DNA of 64,000 bases from Adiantum capillus-veneris (GCA_014529385.2 CM043964.1:4644997-4708996), one strand, 5' to 3'; counted from the first letter of the stretch, positions 23,494 through 36,526 are shown. Notes: generated from the sequence alone by a model not told the origin. Program-made: numbers and translations.

Positions 23494-25142
23494 GCTACAA
23501 GATCTACCAAGAGAATATACAAGTCAAATGAAGAGTCTGTCAAGAGCTCGCTTGAACGACACAACAGTGAAAGCTCGGATAACGAGGAAAAAAGAGCACG
23601 ACGAGAAGGAATGAAGAGAAAAATTATGGCAACACACCAGGAGGAACCTGTAAAAAAAGAGGCCCGATTTTAAAGAGAGAAGAAATCTTACAAACGCAGC
23701 CACCAAGCACAAGGCAAGGACCCAGTAAAGTGGATACCCATTGAGCTTAAAAGTGCAAGAACAAAGCATCATACCAGGAAACAAGCTGAAGATCCCACTG
23801 AATTACTAGAAAAGATGTACCAAGAGGCAGAAGCTTTAAAGCTAAGAGAAGCCCAAGAAGCTCCAAGGAAAGTAAAAGAAGCAGTACAACAGCTAGCAGA
23901 AGAAGCAACTAAATAAGGAGCAGCACAACATGATTAGGGTGATGTGGCTCCCCGCCCTTCTTCACCTATTTCTGAACAACATGATCACCCCATGCCAAGC
24001 CCATCATTATCACTAGCAGTTAGAACCACAGCAACTGAGCCAACAAAAGAGAAAGAGCCTGAACAGCAAGAAGAAACGAAATTTGCACAACAGGCAGCTA
24101 CTACACAAGAGCCATGCAAAGAGCAAGAGCTAGAGCCAGAAAGGGCAACAAGTCCTGAGCTAGAGGACAACACAAATTTTGAGGAACCAAGAGAACAGGA
24201 TGCCGAGAAAAAACCCTCTAACTCAACACAACAAGAGAAGGCCGTTGAGGCATCCACGAAACCTCAAGATAACAAAGTGGAAGAGGATTGGCCACATCCA
24301 TAAAGGCAACAGCAACCAGCCACCATGACGCCACCAAAAGATACACAAGAATCTGCAGAAACATCAAGTCAGCTCGCATGAAATGAAGATTAACAATCAA
24401 ACGCCGAAGTGATCCTGAAAGTTAATGAGTATGCCAAGAAAATGTAGGACATGACTGAACGACTTCGCTCAATAGCACTTAGCCATAGCACAAGGGCCAA
24501 AGAATTAGAAATGGTCATTGACGCACTCCAAGGGAGTTAGATGATTGACTAAACGTCATCACCGATATACAAAGACAAGTGCAAGAGTTGAAAGCGGAAG
24601 CCGAACAACATGAGCTCACAAGGGATAAGCAGCAGAAAGAGATGGAGGAGCTTGGTGTATTGCTTACGAAATTGTCATGTGCATGCAAACCAAAGGATGA
24701 ACAGTTGGCAGAAGTCACAAATGAACTTCTAATGACAACCCTGTCAGTTCAGAAGATGCAAGTACAGCTAGATGTAGCAAATGCTTCCCTACTCTAGTCA
24801 GAGCAAAGAATAAATGATAAGGCAATTTTCTTACGACAAATCAAAGAAAATCCCATCGTCGCCTCGATCAAAGGCACATACAAGGTCTACAAGGCATTAG
24901 AGAAGAAGAATAAAGATCTCAAGCTGGAGCTTAAATTGGAGCAGTCTCAACGCAGAGACTTGGCTTTGATGCGGGTCCAAAGAGAAGATGATCTGCTGAA
25001 AGAAATTACAAAACTTAAAAGAGTAAACCAGCTATTGAGAGAGAGACGGCCAGAAACTCAAGAGGAGGCAGGCACTTCTGAGCAGCCACAAATAGAGATC
25101 CCCTCAGTTTCATTTGCTGAGATGGAGACACGGCCAGCATAA
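23494..25142 (+). pseudogene. Extra ORF, low-complexity and coiled-coil middle part
   Basis: Frames at 23944-24303 (Glu/Pro/Ser/Thr/Gln rich), 24579-24797 and 24936-25142 encode a disordered stretch and then heptad-like helices (for example EEMEELGVLL-type and KEITKLKRVNQLLRERR segments), so a coiled coil is likely. Stops separate the frames (for example TAG at 24795-24797 and TAA at 25140-25142). This appears to be the central part of the same extra ORF as the preceding entry. Confidence 0.5.
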
Positions 25143-25199
25143 GAGCTAAATGGAAAGGAGGAGTTTCAAGTACACATTACCGAAAAAAATACAGCACCA

Positions 25200-26225
25200 A
25201 TGGTCCAGCTCTCAAAGGCTGAGGAAGATGCACTCAAAGAGAAAATTACACAAGAGGTAGATGAGCAGTGGAAGGCAACAATGGATTGGGAGCTGAGAGT
25301 CCTTCATTCCATCAACGTTACACAACTCACTCCCAATCAAATCAATGCGCAATGGCACCAACAATCCTTGCCCTATCCTCTGATTAAAGTGGAGTTGCTA
25401 CAAGTGAAAGAAAGTCTTTACACCGACATGCAAGTCGAGGGCGCAGATCAAGACCACCCAAAGTGGAGGCTGAGATGGTTGAACAAGAATCCAAGGAATT
25501 TGATTCTGTTCACAAGAGCACTTGCGGCCCTGCAAAAGGATCCTACTTTCTGTCCTGTACCAAGAGTAAGGACTTGGCAAGCACATGAGGCACTAATAAA
25601 GAAGCGGCCAAATTGGCTGAACTATCTCCGATTGCCTACTCCAAAAAAGGGACAGCGGACTGAAGAGTACATGGTGAAAACCCTCACGGGTGCCATGTCC
25701 TTCTTCAAAATTCTACCAAAATTATCGCGTGCAATGTTATATAAAATCTGCCGAATGCTGCACACCTGCATCGAAGTCTTCCATGAGCCAGAGTAAGCAA
25801 GTGCCCCTTGAATGTAATTCCTCGAGGATAATAACGGATTATGCTATAACCTTAGTGGTCAACCTTTCTAAGAAGTCCTCTATGGCTTCTATGCCAGATG
25901 CATGTTTTTACCTTCTCACAATATGCTGGCATTCGAGAAAGCATTCTACACATGGTTCTTCACTTGGGGAACGAAAATATTTGGGCCAGTGATCATCAAC
26001 CTCACATCAAGGTTTGTAAGCTACTCAATGATGGAGCTAAAAAACAGAGTCACTATGCAATTCTTGCAAGTGCCAGATAAAGAGAGGAAGATCAAATACC
26101 AAAAGGCACTAAATGCACTTAAAGATAGCCTTGCCTGGCCGTCAACCCAAAGACTACTTCAGCCCATAAAGCTATGTGAAGGGACGACACAGGCGAGGAG
26201 AGGGAGAATGTTAGCAGCAGGCTAA
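25200..26225 (+). pseudogene. Extra ORF, C-terminal part
   Basis: The 198-codon frame 25200-25796 and the 107-codon frame 25902-26225 carry Trp-rich globular segments (WRLRWLNKNPRN, RPNWLNYLRLP, KAFYTWFFTWG). No named domain is recognised. The last codons (RMLAAG) overlap a TGTTAGCAG that I take as the start of an LTR, a usual arrangement for the last ORF of a retroelement. The order pol, spacer, extra ORF, polypurine tract, LTR suggests that 10.5-26.2 kb may be one very large Tat-type element. Confidence 0.5.
26193..26208 (+). promoter_or_regulatory. Candidate polypurine tract
   Basis: The purine run GCGAGGAGAGGGAGAA is followed directly by TGTTAGCAG, the arrangement expected at the 3' end of an LTR retrotransposon. 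Confidence 0.5.
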
Positions 26226-26640
26226 AATGGATACTATTTTTTGGAGCTCCCATGTAAAAACAACTTATTATTTTTTATAAATCGGGAATATTGTAACTCC
26301 TATTTTTCAAGTAAACCTTGTAATAGTTGAGCCGGGGCTACAAGCTTCCAAATTGTATGAACCTGTCATTTCCTATCTCTAGTTAGAGCTCCCAGATGAT
26401 TAGTTTTGACCACCAAAAACCTTGGCTAAGGTATCAAAGCCAATTTTTGTAAGTTATTTGTAAGTTTTGGATAATGAAATACACAGCATAAGCTAACGGT
26501 GCTCACTTCTCTCCTTCTCAAGCTTCCTTCTCTCTCTCTGGTTGTCACATTGCAGTTGTGTTTCAATGCATTGCAACCGCAGGTAAGAGCTCTACGCATT
26601 GACGTAAACACATCACAATATTTCCGCTTTTGGCACCGCA
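26209..26640 (+). repeat. Candidate 3' LTR start of the large Tat-type element
   Basis: Begins TGTTAGCAG after a purine tract. A TATAAAT (about 26276) gives a TATA-like site. The right border is not defined because no sister LTR is visible. Confidence 0.4.
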
Positions 26641-27127
26641 TAATTTCATCATAAGTAGGAATTTACACTTCAAAATAAAAAACTAAGCATATGCGGGGTA
26701 TTGAGGCATCATTGCTAAGCATTTAGGTGCATTCTGGGTTGAAAACGACTAGGTCAAAAATCCACTGCTGCTAATAATCGCGATTCTGGCACTTGACCTA
26801 AAGTGGGGTTTGAGACCATAAGCATGTGTGATTAGATCTTATGAACTTCTCCTAGAAGTTTCATTACATTTGGATGTCATTTGATGCTGTAACGCATGTG
26901 ATTTGTTTACCAATGAGCGATTGGCTTTTGGTCATTTCAGTCACTTGAGTGTAGCTTGAGTTAGATGCGAGTTTTTAGTTATTTTTCGAGAGATTGAAAA
27001 CCTCTTGTAGCCTCTATGCACTAGTCAAGTCAGCTTCGTCCCATGGATTGAGAATTTAATCGTGGTTCTCACTAAAACTGCAATAAGATAGGATAGTGAG
27101 GTTAGACACACATCCCACACACAAGTC
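26641..27127. other. No gene seen
   Basis: AT-rich spacer with a TAATAATCGCGATT near-palindrome at about 26773, resembling the motif in the 7-8 kb repeats. Confidence 0.5.
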
Positions 27128-27476
27128 AAGTTATTGAGCAATAGGACGTTGAAGGTCAAGAAACAGATTGAGGACACTGCTGAAGAAAGCACTGATTTGT
27201 CCATAGTCACTATAAGAGCAAAGTGGATAGTAGCCGAAGCAGAAGCTAGCACAACTAGAGCTAGCACCAGTGATAGCACTAAGCCACCTAAAAAGAAACA
27301 AAAGATAGTACCTGTTTTGAACCTGTTAAAGCTAAAATATACAACTCCAAGCAAGCCTACTAAGGGGGTATAGGTCCAATGCACTTCAACAAATCAACCC
27401 ATTGAATTGGCTTAGCCTCTACCAACATCAATTGAGAAAACAACACTACTAGAGATCAATACCCATGAGCTGACAC

Positions 27477-27724
27477 CCCGAGGAGGTCACCTAATAAAAA
27501 TGTAACCTATCACGTGAGTTCAATAGAAGGGTATTTAAAGTTCTTGAAACTTACAGAAATATATATACAGAAGGGTATTATTTTTTCAAATTTGAAAAAA
27601 ACTTACAGATTTTAAAAGAAAAGGGTAAATTATATTCCTAACAAAAATTCACAGGTAAGGGGTTTTACAAACATGTCTTGAACGCACGTGATATGGTAGT
27701 TTTACACATAGTGAACCCCCCGAG
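27477..27724. mobile_element. 248-bp hAT-type MITE, copy 1
   Basis: Flanked by an exact 8-bp target duplication, GCTGACAC (27469-27476 and 27725-27732). Ends are imperfect inverted repeats of about 40 bp that include GGTCACC / GTGAACC and a shared inner CACGTGAGTTCAA / TTGAACGCACGTG. It has no coding capacity. The 8-bp duplication points to the hAT superfamily. Confidence 0.85.
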
Positions 27725-29545
27725 GCTGACACCGGGAACAAGGATACATCATGGTCCCAATCAGCCTTAATCGCTCCTCCAACGCAACCAACTTGAGTGG
27801 ACATCCTACAGAGGCTCCAAAAAAAACATCTTCATGCAAGAATGGTCATCCAATAGGTAGATAATGCATTGGTGGCTTATCCCACTCCCCTCATTGTATG
27901 TGAGACCTCTCAAACTGACGAGGTACCATCACAGATGGATGTGTAGCCACCATGATGTCTGGATGGTACACAATTGTGAATTTCATGGGACTAATGATAG
28001 AAGCATAGCAAACGGTTCCTAGTTCGGTGATAATTGACCTACAGACAGAACTTCGAGAAACCAAAACAAAGCAAGAGAAGGCAAAGAAATAAATGGAGCA
28101 ACTCAAGACCAAAATACTAGAACTTTCCATTGAGCATAACAAAAATACAAAGATAATGGATTCACAATAGAAAGAGATTGAAACACTTCAAAGTTTCAAT
28201 AGACTAGTAATGGACAAGAAACATGTCACATAAGAGGCAAGGAAGGAGACCCAAGGACGGGTCGAGGATAGGAAAACATGCTTGAAAGCACTACTTGGTA
28301 ATTATAGCACTCCGAAGCAAGCCATTACAATAAATATATATCTATCAATCTTTGGTAGTTATAGCTAATGTTGATGGGAACCTTAACTTGAATATGGAGG
28401 ATTTACAAAAATTAGTGGAATCAATGAAATCTGATCTTGAAGGTAAATATGAGCAATGCACAACAACCTTGGTGAACCAAGTGTTGGTGGAATATATAAA
28501 GAATCGGGATGCTAATGATGATGAGGAAGAGAATGATGATGACCATGAGTAGGGGGATGGCATTGGAGTAGACTAGAACAATGATGATGATGATCAACCC
28601 CCTCCAAGCTCAGCGGTTGGCGATGAAGGCCAAACCAAATTGGGCTAAACAATTAGGACAGTGAACCTGGTAGTCAAAAATTAGAAGCAGGAACAGACCC
28701 ATGCTGGTCAAGATAAAAAACAAGAACAATAGTAGAATCAGTCTAAAGAACAAAGGCAGTCTCGTGCCATTGAGTTGGCTACACAACAAGCCATTGTTTC
28801 ATAAAGGCTAGTGAATCAGCTTCAAGACAAGGGTAAAGGCATTCGGGTCGATCCTAGCTCGAATTCATATCCACATCACTCTAATTCCCTACCAACGTTA
28901 AACAAGAAGTTGAGCAGGCAAAAAGCTCTAGAATTTCATGAATTTATCCATGATAAAACAATATATACAAGCTATGAGAGATTCTAAATGCTATTTGTAG
29001 GAGCCTGTAAAATGGTCCAAGACTAGAAATCGATACACTACCATGATCATCATGTATGCTAGTGACCCCCTCATCCTAGTTGTGTTTAAGTTTTGGATAA
29101 GGTGCATGAATGGTTTCTGACAGCTGAAGACGTTATAGTCAATCCCCACATAAAGGACCCATCCATAGTTGATCCCAAGAGTCTTGGACTACAACTAGAT
29201 ATGCTATTAGGCAATAAGCCAACTTACACATGCATGAAAGATACTAGAACTCAAATTAAGAACATGCTTGTTAAGATATAAATTGCAAGGACATCTATAC
29301 ATTAAAAATGCAAGATGCTCTTGGAATCTAATGCCACCACTAGCAGAGGGCTATAAACTAGCTAGAATGAACTTCATCAAATTTTTTCTCGATTCTTCAG
29401 TGCTTATGTATGCCTTACCTGCTAAAGAGGTTGAGCTCCATAGATTCTTTCCAATATTATATCCCAAGTATATTGAACTCGCTCATTAGCAAACATGTAC
29501 TAAGATAGTGGAGGAACTAAGAGGCTCGTATGAAGGAGCTATGAT

Positions 29546-29793
29546 CTCAGCGGGGGGGTTACTACAATTAAAGAATACCTATCACGTGAGTTCAACATTG
29601 GGGGTTATTGTATTCTATGTCCTTTCACATTTTTACATACGAGAGGGTGTTGAAAAAATATTCTCGAGAAAAAACTTACAAATTGAATAGGAAAAGGTTC
29701 CTTTTAATTTGTGATAAATTCACAGATACGGGTTTTATAAATAGTGCTTGAATGCACGTGATAAATATGTTTTACATATAGTGACCCCCCGAG
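29546..29793. mobile_element. 248-bp hAT-type MITE, copy 2
   Basis: Exactly the same length as the copy at 27.5 kb and the same terminal motifs (GGTTACTA / TAGTGACC, inner CACGTGAGTTCAA / TTGAATGCACGTG). The 8-bp target duplication is GCTATGAT (29538-29545 and 29794-29801). Confidence 0.85.
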
Positions 29794-30427
29794 GCTATGA
29801 TTGAATGGACAACATGGAATCAAGTCTTGGATGAAGATCAAGTGGATGATCTTGTTCACACTCTATAGAACTTCAAGCTGAAAATGGGGCAGTTGCAAAC
29901 TCAAATTCACCACCTCATAAAGATATCTAATTAGCTTAATTCTCCAACTCAGAGTTGAGGCAACCAAAACCCCCAAAAAAGGAGTTGGCACATAGGCCAA
30001 CTTCTGAACCACAGTTCAGGGAGATGGCTGAAGTTCTCTTTGAAGCCAAGGTTAAATGAATCAGCCACTTCCTAAGGTTGGATCCATATAGCCGTGTATT
30101 GTCACAAGCTACCTAGAGCTAGACTCACTAAAGGACAAAGAACCATGTACAATCTTGATACGAAAACCGTGAATGTCCTAGTACCTTATGACTTAGAAGT
30201 GAAAACGACGCGCAAGGACCGACCCGAGTAGCAGGCTCTCTATCGTTTGATCTAGGAAGAAAATCAAGGGGTCTCCAGTGTGTCATAAGAGTGCTTTACA
30301 AGCCTCCAAAGAAGAAGACTCTTGACAAAAGAAAGAAAGTCAGACGGACTGATACTCCTTAACTGATCATATGGCTATATTGAAATCTTGAAAACACTTC
30401 AAAATTTAAAGAAAGGGAGAAAGGACA

Positions 30428-30970
30428 TGTAAATGGTGGGAACAACCTCCAAAAGAAGATTCAGATGGGTGGATGAGCCGACTGGACTGGTAATTATCAA
30501 GGCCAATTACCACGATAACTGATACAATCCACAATCATTTAGAGACCCAGTATGAGGGCTATAAATAGGTTCCACTATTCAATTTTAGATACGGCTTCAC
30601 GATCACTGCTTTGTATCTTGGAGCTCCTTATGCTCTTTGTAACTCTAATCAAGCTCGAAGCAGACGTGGCCCACATCATTAGGGCCAAAAGGGCCTCCAA
30701 AAGGGTTGTGTAAGGAATTGGTTAGCTTGCTAATTAGCGGAGCATTTGATGGTCAAAATGGATCCAAATTTGACCGTTTTGGGTATTCAAAGCATATCTT
30801 GAGCATTTAAAGAGTATCCCGGTACAGATCTTTCAATATAAACAAAGGATGTCATTTTCACACTACTTTCTCCCCTACTCGACCTATTTTGTTGGCTTGG
30901 CGGCAAATACGAAATTTACACTTTTGAATGATGGGTTTCCTCACTACTCTTTCTCTCAAACCATTTCATT
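30428..30970 (+). repeat. Candidate LTR start with TATA box
   Basis: A purine tract (AAAGAAAGGGAGAAAGGACA) precedes TGTAAATGG at 30428. A clear TATAAATA lies at 30560-30567, about 130 bases inside. The right border is unknown. Confidence 0.45.
30560..30567 (+). promoter_or_regulatory. TATA box of candidate LTR promoter
   Basis: TATAAATA in a GGGCTATAAATAGG context, placed 130 bases downstream of the presumed LTR start. Confidence 0.45.
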
Positions 30971-31390
30971 AGGCTCTCTTCACCCCGACAAGCTTTCCAA
31001 GATGTCTCTACCTTTGCAAGAGGACCGCCATTTCTGGTCTAGCTAGAAGGACCACTGTGGTTTTTCTCTCTTCACCATTGCAAGAGAACCACCATTTTGT
31101 TCTCTTCACCCTCACAAGCTTTCCAAATTTTCTCACTAGTTTTACTCGGCTACAAGCTCGCTTCAACCTCACAAGTTTTCCCATTATTTCTACTCTGCAT
31201 GGAAACCATTTTTCTCTCATCACCCTCACAAGATTTCTAAATTTTCTCACTAGTCTTGCTCTTCCTAGAAGCTCAGTTTAGCCTCACAAGTTTTCCAAAC
31301 TCACTAGTTTTGCTCTGGTTAGAAGCTCCCTTCAGCCTCACAAGCTTTTTCACCATTTTCACTCTGCCTAGAAACTCATTAAGTTGTTCC
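30970..31390 (+). repeat. Imperfect ~50-60-bp minisatellite
   Basis: About six units share CCTCACAAGCTTTCCAAATT and then CTCACTAGTTTTGCTCT, with variable spacing. The reading frames that run through it reflect the repeat, not a gene. Confidence 0.7.
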
Positions 31391-32396
31391 ATATGAAAAT
31401 CAAGCTCAACCAAGTGTAAGAAATCGCGAGGGTTGTGTATCAAAGGTTGCAGGTGTTCGAGATCAAGCATTACAAAGCCAACGGAGTAAGAAAATGGATA
31501 TGGACAAAAGTCAGCCTGTATCCTATTGATCCACGAACTAGAAGGTAAGAAAAGCCTTACTCTCATAAATAGATTTCCATGGTGGCCATCTGCATTTGGA
31601 GAAGGATACAACTATTTCTAAAAGTACAGGAAATGTTTTGCAGGATTGTTCAACAGGAGGTTTGAAAGCTAAAAGATTCACTTAGTTTTCTCAGAAGTCA
31701 CATTATCAAGCACAAACTTCATTTTTCATATCAACAAGAAAGGGAGGATGACAAAGAAGAAGCATGCACTAAAATAACTAAGTCGATACCAAGGGAGGCA
31801 ATTATAGAGGATGAGATCAAAGAACCAACAACAACCACCTTGCAGTGAATATCACAACATTCCAAGGAGGAGACTATTTAGATGCAAAGTTACAATAACA
31901 TTCCTTGCAAAAGACTATCATTTTAACAATATAATTACTTGTAAATTTACTTTAAATCTCCTTGTAAATTTACTTTCAATATCCTTGCAAAACATTTATT
32001 TTCACAATATAATACCTTGTAAAGTTACAACATATGTTCCTCTATCATTGCAACATCAGGATTAACACTTTATCTCCCCTTTGCCACATAATCATTTTAC
32101 TCATCTATAACTCCTAAGACAAGTTTCCTTTTAACTATTCTAACATTTGTGTGAGATCAAACTTGGAGCTTGAAATTTTTTCATCTTCTATGTAGACTTC
32201 CATGTGACCATGATCCTATAACATGACATCTAGAAACCATTGGCATGGACCATCATTATTAGAATCTTCATCACCCTCCAGAGTCCCTTTGCCTTTAAGC
32301 CATGTTAATAAAACTTTGTTGCTTCAGCTCTTTTGACTCAACTTATAATTACAACTTTCAAATAGATCAAAATGACAAAATTTTAACATCACAGAT
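31391..32396. other. No gene seen
   Basis: AT-rich DNA. A short internal repetition of CCTTGTAAATTTACTTT-like sequence occurs near 31930-32030. Confidence 0.5.
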
Positions 32397-32700
32397 GAGT
32401 CCGAAATGCCCAAAAACCCTGAAAACGACTGGCTATATGCCTCATTCTCGAAACCCGGAGAGGTCAGTATGGCCAAAAAAGGCCTCCAGAGGCACTATCC
32501 CGTACAATGCGAGAAGAGGGGTAGCCACAGTCTGCCTACCCCTCTCCTCGCACCGTACGAGATAGGACTCTGCCAACCCCTCTCCTCGCACTATACGAGA
32601 CAGTGGCTCCGGAGGCCTTTTTTGGCCATACCGACCTTTCAGGGTATGAGAACGAGGCATATAGCGAGTCGTTTTCGGGGTTTTTGAGCATTTCAAACTC
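32397..32700. mobile_element. 304-bp fold-back element
   Basis: The ends GAGTCCGAAATG and CATTTCAAACTC start inverted arms of about 100 bases (32397-32500 and 32597-32700) that match at roughly 85-90 percent by eye. The arms include an uninterrupted match around GGCCAAAAAAGGCCTCC. The centre contains further direct and inverted copies of CCCCTCTCCTCGCA. It would fold into one long hairpin. No transposase is encoded and no target duplication was recognised. Confidence 0.8.
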
Positions 32701-32714
32701 AGGGGTTTTTGCCC

Positions 32715-32715
<1 letters not shown>

Positions 32716-32746
<31 letters not shown>
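32716..32746. repeat. Poly-C run of 31 bases
   Basis: An uninterrupted C tract 16 bases after the fold-back element. Confidence 0.9.
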
Positions 32747-33104
32747 ACTTTGGCAGAACGAATGCATATAATATATGGAGCAGACTAATTTTACTATGCC
32801 GAATTCTACACGCCTTTAAACTTTTGATCGCGAGGACTTGAGTTAATAGAAATTAGCTCGATAGGAATTTCATGTGATTGAATCTTTGAGAAACCTGAGC
32901 ACAAATTAAAGATTATAAAGGAAGGTGGCTGGGATCAGCTGCAGTTCCTTCTCCTACTTTTTAATTAAGCATAACTTGGGTTTTCAGGTTAATCATGCAT
33001 AAATCGTGATCAAGTGCAACTAGGAAGTTGCTTTTGCTTTGCGAATGATGAGCAATATCGACTGGACCCCTCTTTGCTGCAAATGGAACCTGCACTCTCT
33101 TTGC

Positions 33105-33660
33105 CACAAAGAGTGGAATATGATGAATTTCCTCGTCGTTACTAATTTGCGTGTTGATTTTGAGTACGGGAATCTATAAATTAATTTCTTACTATGGTAC
33201 TAGTGTGCTCAAGTGTCATTAGTGGCCTTACTTTGAAAAACAAAAGCATAGAAACCACCATTCAGTCCTCTAAAATGACTGGTCAATGTATATCCTAAAG
33301 TTATAGCCTAAAGTTATGCACACGCATTCCTGACACATTAGATGCTGTTAAACTTCATGTCAAATCAAATTTTGTTGAATTGAATCAAATAAATACTTGC
33401 TGATTGATAGGCTCCTTCTTGCATCAAATTTACACGCATTAGAGTTAATCTTGAACATAATGATGTTCAGTCCACTAAATTTTCAATTATTTCTAGCTTA
33501 AATATACTCAGCTAAGCTAGATTGAGCATGCAAGCTCATGAATTGTACATTGTATGAGTACACACATGAATTGTACCCCAAGTTTGGGAGGTGAAATAGA
33601 GCCATGGCAGGAGTATGTAATTGTTTGGATATATCAATGTCCATTTCCATTTCAGTAGTC
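33105..33660. repeat. ~550-bp direct duplication, left copy
   Basis: Closely matches 36527-37060 along its whole length with scattered substitutions and small indels. It starts CACAAAGAGTGGAATATGATG and ends near TATATCAATGTCCATT. No TG...CA ends are evident, so an LTR origin is not shown. Confidence 0.85.
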
Positions 33661-33799
33661 TTTAACACAAGACTTTTGAAACGTTTTCTATATATATAAG
33701 AAAAGAGAATCAATTTCTATATACTTTTCTAGATTGATACAATCAAAACTAAAAAAAGTGCAAGGTAGAAAAAATGGAACATTTCCTAGGTAGTGTATC

Positions 33800-34010
33800 T
33801 AGAAAATTAGATGAGGCTTTCATTGAAACTTTTACATATAGAAAATTAGATAGATGTCCATAAAAAATTGCTATATAGAAAATTGGACGGAAACCCTACA
33901 ACATTATACATATAGAAAATCTGATGGACTCCCATACAAGATTTCTATATAGAAAATTGGAGGGACGCTCTACAAAATTTTACATATAGAAAATTGAATG
34001 GACTTTTATT
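33800..34010. repeat. 37-bp minisatellite, about six units
   Basis: TAGAAAAT starts recur at 33800, 33839, 33876, 33913, 33950 and 33987, i.e. periods of 39, 37, 37, 37 and 37 bases. Confidence 0.85.
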
Positions 34011-36526
34011 TTTATTTTTTACAAAAAAATAAACAAATTGATTGATCTATAGATAAATATTAATCATTTTTTAGCCTTCAAACCGATCAATGTATCATCT
34101 TTGCATCAGTTTTGAATCATCCACTATGAAACACATTACACTAATCAATAAATTAACAACTTTGACTAAAACAAGATCAAGTCTTTTTCAACATTTCTAT
34201 CACATACAATCCAAAGTAACAATAAAACTATTCATAATCAAGTAGATTTCTATTGAAACTCTTGTCAAATCTATGATTTAAAGTGACTACATTTAAACAT
34301 TGAACTTTAATCTCTTTGAAAATAAAAAATAACATCATCATCTCCAAAGAGATAATCTATTGGTTCTAAAAAAACAAAAGGTTCAATCACCAAGCGAACG
34401 ACAAATAATATGAAATATGATGTTCAACATGGTCTGTTCTGCACTTGAGCCCTTACATAAAAACGACTTTCACTTCATCAAAAGTCAACTCATTATCAAG
34501 TTACCTTTCAATGACAACCCTCCCACGATCAACCCACCACCTCACCAAATTCACTCTCATTTCCTCCAAACTCAAACCTCTCTTTTGCTGAAAAAAAGAC
34601 CTCTCCTCCCTTTTAATCTTGTAGTAACTAGCTTTTAAAACTAGATACATGTCATCAATTGTCTGCAAGTCAAAGTATTTAAGGAGAATAGTCTCCTCCT
34701 CCTCCACATTTAAAGATGAAACTTACATAAACAAATAACTTACTATGATAAACAAAGGGTTTTATGAAAACTTATTTCATATATATGATAACAAAAGAAC
34801 TAAATATAAAAAAGATAAGAATTACTTCATCAAAATTTGGAACATACACATTCGATATGTCACCTGCAAAGCATTTTTCATCCTTAAAAATTCAACAAAA
34901 AGAGCTTAGTATTAACAAATTTGGATTATTTCTTACACATGTAAGGTAACTTTTAATACTACCTTTGTTTTCTTTTTTATCTTCTTGAAAGATTCTTTTC
35001 CAAGCTTAGTAGCAAGAGACTCTTTAAGCTTTGCACTAATCTCTTCAATAACCCCTAGAACAAAATATGTAATCTTCTTGAAGAACTTTAACAAAAACTA
35101 TGCACCTTCAAGTCAAAGAAAGAATATTTAAAACTTTATTGAAGTAGAAATTGTCACCTTTCTCTCTCTAGTACTTTTTCATGAAGCCTCATGATTATTT
35201 TCTTGATATGATAATGAAATAGAATCCACAATCTCATATCCCAACTGATGTTTAAAAAAATATAAAACATATATGAGAATCTAAGTTATGTGTAAAAACA
35301 AAACACATATGCCATTAGTGGTATTATCTTCAATGGCATGTCACTCAAAAGACTTTCTCTTTGCTCTGGCATGGCTTTCACTCTTTTTACATTGCCATTT
35401 GATAACAATGCTCCAAAAGACAGAAAAGATCCATCCACATTATCTAAATTGAGGTCTTAAAACTGAAATTCCTATAGAAGACAAAAAACAAGTACACAAT
35501 GTTTTTTTATGATCGTTTAATTTTTATGTATCTATATTACTTGATAAAATCATCTACCTGCTCCTGCAATGAAGATTCCATATTTTTGGTTTTCTTCCAC
35601 ATAGAGAGTAAATCTTGTCTCTATAATGGATAAACCATTTCACAAGACCTCAATATTTAAACTTAGGAACATGAAAAAACTAAATTCTTTTCATAATTCT
35701 TGTAAAGACAATCAATTCACAAAGGGGGGCTAATACACGATGAGATTAAGAGAAGGGGATTGTTGAGTGCCAATCATGTCATTCTTGGTACTTCCTTGGT
35801 GGACAAATGTGGTGCTCTTGAGTCTAGTGGCCACCCGCAATAAGAATGGCCGTCCACTTAATGAATAGGGGGTTTTTAGTGTAAAAGCAAACAAGGAGAA
35901 GGAGGGCATGGCGGATTAGAGAGCGCAGGCAGCGAGCAGGGGAAAATGAACTCGCGCCTACCTCCTGAGGCTTGGAGCTGTGTCGAGCATGAAGACAAGC
36001 TTGTAGCTCTCGCCATGGCGAGCATGAAGACAAACTTAGGAACATCAAAGTACTATTTTTTTTACAGAATTCTTGTAAAGAAAATCAATTCATGAAGTTA
36101 TGAAAAGGATCACAATTTTCAATGAATCAATTAATCTCGATCTCCACACGAGTCTCCTCTCCCACATCATCACAAAATTTATGCTTTGCGTCTACTAGCT
36201 CAATGCTAGACACCTATAGAAACACATAAGTAAGTAAACACATGGCATATACATTTAATATAAGAAAGAAAGGTCAAAATATAAGTAACGTCTCTACGGT
36301 TGAAGCTTTCAAAGAAACAATACCACCATTTTCATTTTTGCAGTGCCATGTCACATGTGTCTTGAAAAGTAAGAAGAGTTTAGTTAATTTCTTTCATAAA
36401 GACCCTATGAATCCAAATATCTTTATGTGTACAAAGTATATACACACTTACATCATTTGTAATCTTCTTCTTATCCTATTTTTTATGCAATTGCGCATAG
36501 GTCAGCACAAACTCATAAATGTGTAT
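34011..36526. other. No gene seen between the two duplicated copies
   Basis: AT-rich. A short minus-strand frame at 34501-34707 vaguely resembles a retroelement gag helix but is too short to claim. A ~60-bp sequence (CTTAGGAACAT...TTCTTGTAAAG) occurs twice, near 35660 and 36027, on either side of a GC-richer 300-bp segment. Confidence 0.5.

Larger units (their letters stand above)
27128..30420 (+). pseudogene. Second, heavily degenerate extra ORF of Tat type
   Basis: Short plus-strand frames (27134-27373, 28352-28552, 29093-29281, 29268-29489) have the same layout as the 22.6-26.2 kb ORF: a charged, Thr/Ser/Lys-rich N-terminal part, coiled-coil helices (near 28040-28300 and 28352-28552, the latter ending in an Asp/Glu run) and a Trp/hydrophobic C-terminal part. 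Stops and shifts are frequent and two MITEs have inserted. A polypurine tract and LTR start follow at 30.42 kb. Relation to the first extra ORF is inferred from layout, since direct residue similarity is weak. Confidence 0.4.

Noticed and set aside
34501-34707. Minus-strand gag-like fragment (short helix with IDDMYLVLKA)
   Set aside because: Only about 68 codons, weak resemblance, no neighbouring element parts.
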